A program made the position numbers and the translations under genes. Source: Yinghuangia elevatio (GTDB lineage Bacteria; Actinomycetota; Actinomycetes; Streptomycetales; Streptomycetaceae). Taken from it: a stretch of DNA of 64,000 nt. Where the stretch lies: the NCBI RefSeq assembly GCF_040649515.1, contig NZ_JBEZFP010000031.1, positions 1 through 64,000 of the forward strand. Reading direction: 5' to 3'. Below, one piece after another: positions 59,385-64,000 of the stretch (its first letter is position 1; each line of letters opens with the position of its first letter). The notes under the pieces were generated by a model. That model had not been told where the DNA came from. It saw only the letters and a list, made by a program, of their open reading frames with translations, and did no database searches.

Positions 59385-59672
59385 TCAGGGGCCGGTCGGA
59401 GCGAAAGCCGTGCCGAACTGCGCCGATCCGTGGTTGTTGTGTCCGCCGCCCCCGCCGCCTCCCCCGGAGGTCTGCGACGGCACGGCGGCCGGGCGCTGCG
59501 GGCGGTCCGCGTCGGGGGCCTCGGGACCGGTGAGGCGCCCGATGACGAGCGCGGAGACGAACACCGGGACCATGATCGCGACGAAGGCCGCGGACCTGCC
59601 CCAGCCACGCAGTTCACCGTCATCGTCATCGGTGGCGGCGGTGGCAGTGGCAGTGGCAGTGGCGGTTGTCAT
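59385..59672 (-). CDS. Small membrane protein with Gly/His-rich tail
   Basis: A 95-aa protein with an N-terminal Thr/Ala tail, one clear transmembrane helix (AAFVAIMVPVFVSALVIG, about residues 28-46) and a C-terminal outer tail with a run of eight Gly then HNNHG. GGAGGG precedes ATG 59672, so it is likely real. It is divergent from the membrane protein at 59821; their genes are frequently near envelope-stress sigma factors. The His/Gly tail could bind metal, but this is only suggestive. Confidence 0.6.
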   Translation of the reverse strand: MTTATATATATAATDDDDGELRGWGRSAAFVAIMVPVFVSALVIGRLTGPEAPDADRPQRPAAVPSQTSGGGGGGGGHNNHGSAQFGTAFAPTGP

Positions 59673-59820
59673 CGTCGGCCCTCCGTGTGCTCGTGTTCCT
59701 CCGGACCCACGTCCGACCAGGTAGTCGGCGCGGAGTGCGGCACAGTTCCCGTGTGCGGCCAAACGACGCCGCCGCCCCGCCGTCACGTGGGGCTTCCCCG
59801 GGTGGCAGCATGAGCGGACG

Positions 59821-60690
59821 ATGCCTGCCTGGTCACGCCTCCGAGCCGTACGCGCCGCGCTGTTCGCGGCCGTGTGCGTGACGCTCGCGGTCTCCGGGCA
59901 CGTCTTCATGTCGGACAGCCCGGTGCCCTGGTGGGCCCCGGCCGCCGCGATGCCGGTCCTGACCGCACTGGCCTGGGCGGCTGCTGGACGCGAACGCGGG
60001 CTCCCCGCGATCGGCGTGGCACTCGTCGGAGCGCAGTCAGTGCTGCACGGCCTGTTCGGTTGGGCCCAACAGGCCGCGGCGGCCGGCTCCGGTGCGGCCA
60101 CCACCGGCTCCGCTGCCCACGCGGGTTCCACGGCGCGGCAGATCGAGGCCGCGTGGCTGCGCGTCCTGCTGTGCAACGAGGACGTGCCCGCGCCCGCCGG
60201 GGCGACGCGGTCCGCCGCCCGACTCCTCGACCAGATGGGCCTGGACCCCGCGCTGGCCGCGGTGCCGCCCGGGCAAGGGCCGTTGGGCGGTTCGGGCTTC
60301 GGCACGGGCGCCGGAGCGGGCACGGGGACCGGCCTCGGGACAGGATCCGGAGCCGCGCACGACATCAGTACTGCGGCCGCCGCCCACGGGTCGCACGCCG
60401 CATCGGTGCTGCCCACTCACGGCGGTGCGGGAATGCTGCTCGCGCACCTCGCCGCGGGAATCGGCAGCGCGCTGTGGCTCTGGCGCGGCGACAGGGCGCT
60501 GTTCGACCTGTTCCGCCTGCTGGCGTCGCGGACCCGGTGCCTCGGCGCGCTGATCCGGGCCTGGCTGCGCTGGGGGGAACCGGCGTTCCCGCAGGTGCCG
60601 TACGTCCGGCCGCGCACCGCCCGCGCGCCCGCACGCCCGCTTTTCCGGCCGCTCAGCCGCCGCGGCCCACCCCTCACGGTCTTCGCCTGA
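59821..60690 (+). CDS. Multi-pass membrane protein, uncharacterised
   Basis: A 289-aa protein with hydrophobic segments at about residues 8-28, 38-55, 60-85 and 205-225 (LLAHLAAGIGSALWLWRGD). Between them is a Gly/Thr/Ala-rich loop (GTGAGAGTGTGLGTGSG) with several His (AAHGSHA, LPTHGG). Such proteins are common in actinomycetes and may bind copper, but no motif proves this. ATG 59821 is the start. It lies divergent to the small membrane protein and upstream of the anti-sigma and sigma genes. Confidence 0.65.
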   Translation: MPAWSRLRAVRAALFAAVCVTLAVSGHVFMSDSPVPWWAPAAAMPVLTALAWAAAGRERGLPAIGVALVGAQSVLHGLFGWAQQAAAAGSGAATTGSAAHAGSTARQIEAAWLRVLLCNEDVPAPAGATRSAARLLDQMGLDPALAAVPPGQGPLGGSGFGTGAGAGTGTGLGTGSGAAHDISTAAAAHGSHAASVLPTHGGAGMLLAHLAAGIGSALWLWRGDRALFDLFRLLASRTRCLGALIRAWLRWGEPAFPQVPYVRPRTARAPARPLFRPLSRRGPPLTVFA

Positions 60691-60825
60691 CCGAGACCGC
60701 TTCGGCGACGGGATCCGCCCACACGGGCCGATCCTCGTTCCCGCCTGCCCGTGAGGACCCAGACTCGTGACAACCCCGCAGATCCGGCGACCACGCCTGC
60801 GTGCGTACGCCCGCTCCCGAACCGC

Positions 60826-61083
60826 CTACAACGCGCCGCCGCGCAGTGCCTTGAGCACGCGTTCGACCGCGTCCGCTCCCGGTTCGACGCCGCCGGCCGC
60901 CTGTTCGCGCAGTGCCGCCGCGCCGGCCGCCCACCGCGAACACTTGGGACACCCGTCGGCGTGCCGCCGCGCGGCGCGCGCCTGCGCGTACCCATCAGCA
61001 CCGGTGCCCGCACCCGCATCCAGTTCCGCCACCTCGCCGTCCATGACGGCCGACAGCACCTCCTGCCAATCTCCGCACTCCAT
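60826..61083 (-). CDS. Zinc-binding anti-sigma factor (ZAS type)
   Basis: An 85-aa soluble protein. MECGDWQEVLSAVMDGEVAE begins a typical anti-sigma helix, and RHADGCPKCSRWAAG has the HxxxCxxC zinc motif (about residues 41-48). No transmembrane helix follows, so it acts in the cytoplasm and may be a redox switch like RsrA. ATG 61083 is divergent from the ECF sigma gene at 61135, with only 51 bases between; normally such genes are co-directional. It should bind and inhibit that sigma factor. Confidence 0.82.
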   Translation of the reverse strand: MECGDWQEVLSAVMDGEVAELDAGAGTGADGYAQARAARRHADGCPKCSRWAAGAAALREQAAGGVEPGADAVERVLKALRGGAL

Positions 61084-61134
61084 GCGGCCATCGTCGCCGA
61101 TGCCCGACCGCGCCCACCACCGAGGGGGTTCCGC

Positions 61135-61713
61135 ATGGACGACGACGCGGTGACCTCGACCGCCCTGGCCGCGGGTGCCGGGACGCCGGGCGCGGTCGAG
61201 GAGTTCGTCCGCGCCACCCACCGGGACCTGTGGCGGTTCCTGGCGTACCTCGGCGACCCGCAGAGTGCGGACGACCTCACGCAGGAGACATACCTGCGCG
61301 CGCTCAAGGCGCTGCCCGGTTTCGCGGGCCAGTCGTCGGCGCGCACGTGGCTCCTGTCGATCGGCCGCCGCGTCGTCGTCGACCGCTACCGGGCCGCGGC
61401 CGCGCGCCCGCGCACGGTCGACGCCGAGGACTGGGCGGATCTCCTGGAGCGCCGCCGGCCCGCGAACCTGCCGGGGTTCGAGGAGGGCATAGCCCTCACC
61501 GACCTGGTCGCCGCACTGGACCCGGCGCGGCGCGAGGCGTTCGTGCTCACCCAGATCCTGGACCTCGAATACGCCGAGACCGCCCGGATCCTCGACTGCC
61601 CGATCGGCACCGTCCGCTCGCGCGTCGCCCGGGCACGCACCGACCTCATCGCCCAGCTCACCCGGGCCGAGGCACAGACCGAGGCACCCGCCAGGGCGCA
61701 CGCGAAGGCCTGA
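61135..61713 (+). CDS. ECF RNA polymerase sigma factor
   Basis: A 192-aa sigma-70 ECF factor. Region 2 has ATHRDLWRFLAYLGDPQSAD, then DLTQETYLRALKALPGFAG; region 4 has REAFVLTQILDLEYAETARI and the HTH CPIGTVRSRVARARTDL. It directs RNA polymerase to stress promoters when released from its anti-sigma partner (divergent gene at 60826). GAGGGGG precedes ATG 61135. The linked zinc anti-sigma suggests a thiol-oxidative or envelope signal. Targets are unknown; the two membrane proteins nearby are candidates. Confidence 0.87.
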   Translation: MDDDAVTSTALAAGAGTPGAVEEFVRATHRDLWRFLAYLGDPQSADDLTQETYLRALKALPGFAGQSSARTWLLSIGRRVVVDRYRAAAARPRTVDAEDWADLLERRRPANLPGFEEGIALTDLVAALDPARREAFVLTQILDLEYAETARILDCPIGTVRSRVARARTDLIAQLTRAEAQTEAPARAHAKA

Positions 61714-61853
61714 CCCACTACGCAGGGCCCCGGCGCCTCCCCCTGGGACGCCGGGGCCCCGCGGCATTGCACGGCAAAACACGGCATCAGGCGGCAACGC
61801 GGGGCAACGCGGCGCGAAGCCCCGTGCCCCACCCCGCAGTACGGGGACCATCT

Positions 61854-61882
61854 GAACCGACCGAACCGACCGAACCGAACCG
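61854..61882 (+). repeat. Tandem GAACCGACC repeat
   Basis: Two exact 9-base copies of GAACCGACC followed by GAACCGAACC, in the 228-base spacer after the sigma gene. No gene is seen in this spacer (61714-61941). Confidence 0.6.
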
Positions 61883-61941
61883 CCTGGACCGGCTGATCAA
61901 CCCGAGCCGTCCGGACCACCCCACTGCGGCGCCCACCCGAA

Positions 61942-62451
61942 CTACCCGATCGGCGGCACGGGAAGGGTGTAGCGCAGTTTCTCCTTGGCCCCGCCGCCGA
62001 GGCGGTTGTAGAAGCGGACCGCGCCTTCGTTCCAGACCGGGGTCTGCCACTGGACCTCGGTCAGGCCGAGCTCGCGCGCGACGGCCACGACGGCGTCGAG
62101 GAGTTGCCGTCCCAGGCCGTGGCCCCGGCTGCCGTCGCGGAGGAACAGGCAGTCCATGTGCAGGTATTCGCGGGCGTCCCATGTCGACATCTCCGCCGCG
62201 CACGTGGCGTAGCCGACGACCTCGCCGCCCGCGAGCTCGGCCACCACGCAGTGCAGGCGCGGCGGCGCGGCGGTGCCGAACAGCAGCGGGCCCAGGCGGT
62301 CGGCGACGTCGGCCGTCGGCGGCGCGGCCTTCTCGTACGCCGTGTGCTCCCGCATCAGTTCGACGATCCGCGGCAGGTCGTGCGGCCGGGCCCGGCGGAC
62401 CAGGGGCGACGGGCCCGGGACGGCGTCGGGCACGAGGGTGTGATCGTCCAT
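61942..62451 (-). CDS. GNAT-family N-acetyltransferase
   Basis: A 169-aa GNAT enzyme. The beta-strand VVGYATCAAEMSTW leads to the acetyl-CoA loop DGSRGHGLGRQLLDAVVAVA (R-x-x-G-x-G/A) and the C-terminal motif WQTPVWNEGAVRFYNRLGGG. It resembles diamine/polyamine acetyltransferases. ATG 62451 is used; GTG 62466 is possible. Substrate unknown. It stands alone, divergent from a small secreted protein. Confidence 0.83.
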   Translation of the reverse strand: MDDHTLVPDAVPGPSPLVRRARPHDLPRIVELMREHTAYEKAAPPTADVADRLGPLLFGTAAPPRLHCVVAELAGGEVVGYATCAAEMSTWDAREYLHMDCLFLRDGSRGHGLGRQLLDAVVAVARELGLTEVQWQTPVWNEGAVRFYNRLGGGAKEKLRYTLPVPPIG

Positions 62452-62620
62452 CGGGCCATCATGCACCGGGGCGGCAGGCGGGGTCGGCAGGCGAGGGCGT
62501 TACGGAGCAAGTTACGTATAGATACGGCAAAACCGGGATGTACTACCAACCCGATGGGCGAGCCATGCGTCTCATTTAGGCACGGGGGACCGAAAGATCC
62601 GAGTGATCCGGAGGCACAAA

Positions 62621-63109
62621 ATGAGGAACAAGATGCGCAAGGCGGCCACGATCGCGGTGGCCTCAGGACTGCTTCTCGGCGCCGGGGCGGCCGCGCCCGC
62701 TCTGGCCGTGAGCGGTTCGCCGCCGGGGGTCGCGCACTCCCATCAGGCGTCCGGTCCGCGCGCCGACGAGGCGGGGGTGGTGCACCGGGTGACGGCGTTC
62801 TGGGACCAGTACAAGTCCGCGGTCCTGGGCACCAACCCGGTGATGAACCCCGCGGAGGTGCGCGGCGAGTTCCTGACGCCGGAGCTGAACGCGGAGCTCG
62901 ACGCCTGGGCCGAGGCCAACCAGGCCGACCCGGTCTTCCGTGCGCAGAACGTGCCGGCCGACCGGACCGTGCGGTACGAGGGCAGCGGCATGGGCTACGC
63001 CTCGGTCGTGGTCACGCAGTACTGGGGCGACGGCTCGACGAACGACGTCTGGTACCGCGTACCGCTGGACGGTTCGCGCATCGCCGGGCTCCAGGACCCG
63101 CCCGTGTGA
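62621..63109 (+). CDS. Small secreted protein
   Basis: A 162-aa exported protein: signal peptide MRNKMRKAATIAVASGLLLG with cleavage about APALA. The mature part has VTAFWDQYKSAVLGTNPVMN, then FLTPELNAELDAWAEANQAD, and VVVTQYWGDGSTNDVWYRVP near the end. Two Trp/Tyr-rich stretches suggest a compact NTF2-like fold, with FLTPELNAEL matching similar secreted actinobacterial proteins of unknown function. GGAGG precedes ATG 62621. A strong terminator follows at 63135. Confidence 0.68.
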   Translation: MRNKMRKAATIAVASGLLLGAGAAAPALAVSGSPPGVAHSHQASGPRADEAGVVHRVTAFWDQYKSAVLGTNPVMNPAEVRGEFLTPELNAELDAWAEANQADPVFRAQNVPADRTVRYEGSGMGYASVVVTQYWGDGSTNDVWYRVPLDGSRIAGLQDPPV

Positions 63110-63134
63110 TCCGCTGACCAGTGTGCGCAAACTG

Positions 63135-63166
63135 CCGCGCCGGGGCGATGTGTCGCCCCGGCGCGG
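63135..63166. terminator. Hairpin terminator between convergent genes
   Basis: CCGCGCCGGGGCGA (63135-63148) pairs perfectly with TCGCCCCGGCGCGG (63153-63166) around TGTG, between the small secreted protein and the WYL gene. Confidence 0.85.
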
Positions 63167-63200
63167 TGGCACGAGCGGTCGCGGCGGACGTGCCGCGCGG

Positions 63201-64000
63201 TCAGTTGGCGGCGGCGCGGGCGTAGCGCTCGGCCAGGGACCTGAGGTGGTCGACGAGTTCGGGGGCGTTCTCCACGGTGAAGTCGGCGCCGAGCATGCCG
63301 AGCCAGATCGCCAGCGTCTCGGGGTTGTCGGCGCCGGTGGAGAAGACGCAGGTGTCGTCGTCGAGCGGCTCGACCGATCCGGCGAACCCCGGGACCCGGG
63401 CGGCGATTTCGGCGGCGGGGGCCTTGACGGTCACCCGTACGCGCGTCCTCCACGGAGCCGCCGCCACGCGCGCCGAGACGTACTCCGCGATGTCCTCGGC
63501 CGGCAGGTCGCGCGGCGTGAACCGCGGCCCGGTCGGGATGCGCGGCGACACCCGGTCGACGCGGAAGATCCGCCAGTCGTCGCGCTGCGTGTCCCACGCG
63601 ACGAGGTACCACCGGCGCCCCCAGTTGACCATGCGGTACGGCTCGACGTTCCGCAGCGTCGCGGCCCCGGAGTGGTCCCGGTAGTCGAACCGCAGGCGCT
63701 CGTGGTCGCGGCAGGCGGCCGCGATCGTGGTGAGCACCTCCGCGTCCACCCGCGGCCCCTCCTGCCCCGGCACCGGAACGGTGTACGTCTGCAAGGCGTT
63801 GACGCGGCGGCGCAGCCGGTTCGGCAGCACCTGTTCGAGCTTGGCGAGGGCCCGTAGCGAGGTCTCCTCGATGCCCGACACCGTGCCGCCCGCGGCGGTG
63901 CGCAGGCCGACGGCGACGGCCACGGCCTCCTCGTCGTCGAGCAGGAGCGGGGGAAGGGACGCGCCCGCGCCCAGGCGGTAGCCGCCCGCGGCGCCGCGCG
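63201..64000 (-). CDS. WYL-domain transcriptional regulator (YafY-like), 5' end missing
   Basis: Partial: the gene runs off the right edge; about 266 codons are visible. The frame at the edge reads GGYRLGAGASLPPLLLDDEE, which follows the HTH in YafY-type regulators. LLLDDEEAVAVAVGLRTAAG is typical. The WYL domain has RLRFDYRDHSGAATLRNVEP, YRMVNWGRRWYLVAWDTQRD (WYLVA) and WRIFRVDRVS. The C-terminal WCX domain follows. The WYL fold binds nucleic acid or nucleotide ligands; such proteins often regulate DNA-damage or defence genes in actinobacteria. Confidence 0.85.
   Translation of the reverse strand, partial: RGAAGGYRLGAGASLPPLLLDDEEAVAVAVGLRTAAGGTVSGIEETSLRALAKLEQVLPNRLRRRVNALQTYTVPVPGQEGPRVDAEVLTTIAAACRDHERLRFDYRDHSGAATLRNVEPYRMVNWGRRWYLVAWDTQRDDWRIFRVDRVSPRIPTGPRFTPRDLPAEDIAEYVSARVAAAPWRTRVRVTVKAPAAEIAARVPGFAGSVEPLDDDTCVFSTGADNPETLAIWLGMLGADFTVENAPELVDHLRSLAERYARAAAN

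Noticed and set aside
62480..62620. Possible cyclic-di-AMP (ydaO-type) riboswitch before the small secreted protein
   Set aside because: The leader has some G/A-rich bulge-like stretches, but I could not fold the conserved core or find the needed pseudoknot; without a covariance-model search it is not supported.

Overview
The window looks like chromosomal DNA of a high-GC actinomycete, most likely Streptomyces or a close streptomycete relative. The reasons are the very high third-position GC, frequent GTG/TTG starts, GTGA/ATGA stop-start overlaps, many TetR and LysR regulators, an HbpS/SenS/SenR-like heme-sensing set, an LppU-type protein, a SpoIIE-type PP2C phosphatase and several siderophore genes. 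It reads as accessory or arm-type chromosome: mostly 1-4 gene units, many divergent regulator/target pairs, one transposase tail at the left edge and one clearly decayed MMPL transporter gene. No rRNA, tRNA or CRISPR array was seen.

Layout. 1-9.4 kb: transposase end, ABC exporter half-transporter, two alpha/beta hydrolases, a serine hydrolase, a secreted WD-like protein, two TetR genes and a Dabb-domain protein. 9.6-18.2 kb: XRE-cupin regulator divergent from a saccharopine-dehydrogenase-like gene, MMPL exporter, TTC38-like TPR protein, SDR, and a TetR-LysR pair with overlapping stop and start. 18.3-28.5 kb: NlpC/P60 secreted hydrolase, free-standing NRPS condensation and adenylation proteins, DUF302 protein, amidohydrolase, and a three-gene block of unrecognised proteins. 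28.5-36.7 kb: MFS exporter, MMPL pseudogene, LppU-like protein, PP2C phosphatase, SenR/SenS-like two-component system divergent from a secreted HbpS-like protein, AhpD-like protein. 36.9-42.9 kb: metallophosphoesterase plus phosphopantetheinyl transferase, TetR/WrbA pair with three operator copies, LysR, YfcC transporter.

42.9-59.1 kb is the iron/siderophore part. A FecCD-type importer (ATPase and two permeases) is divergent from its binding protein and a siderophore-interacting reductase, with a DmdR/IdeR-like iron box between them. An uncharacterised pair follows: a nucleotidyltransferase-like protein and a protein with an internal duplication. Next comes a GGATCCC minisatellite and a second importer (ATPase, permease, binding protein) directly downstream of a 1.5-kb-codon, single-module NRPS of C-A-PCP-reductase layout. 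The NRPS specificity code read by eye (DAEGVGTVVK) is close to the lysine code, so the module resembles the myxochelin synthetase MxcG. The aryl-acid genes such a pathway would need are not in the window; the PPTase at 37.9 kb could prime the carrier domain.

59.4-64 kb: small membrane proteins, a divergent ECF sigma/zinc anti-sigma pair, a GNAT acetyltransferase, a small secreted protein and a WYL-domain regulator cut by the right edge.

A recurring theme is perfect inverted repeats in divergent intergenic regions next to regulators (7.0, 8.3, 10.2, 35.3, 36.8, 39.2 and 40.1 kb). They make specific operator predictions. Start codons were chosen from ribosome-binding sites and family alignment by eye. 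No database search was run.
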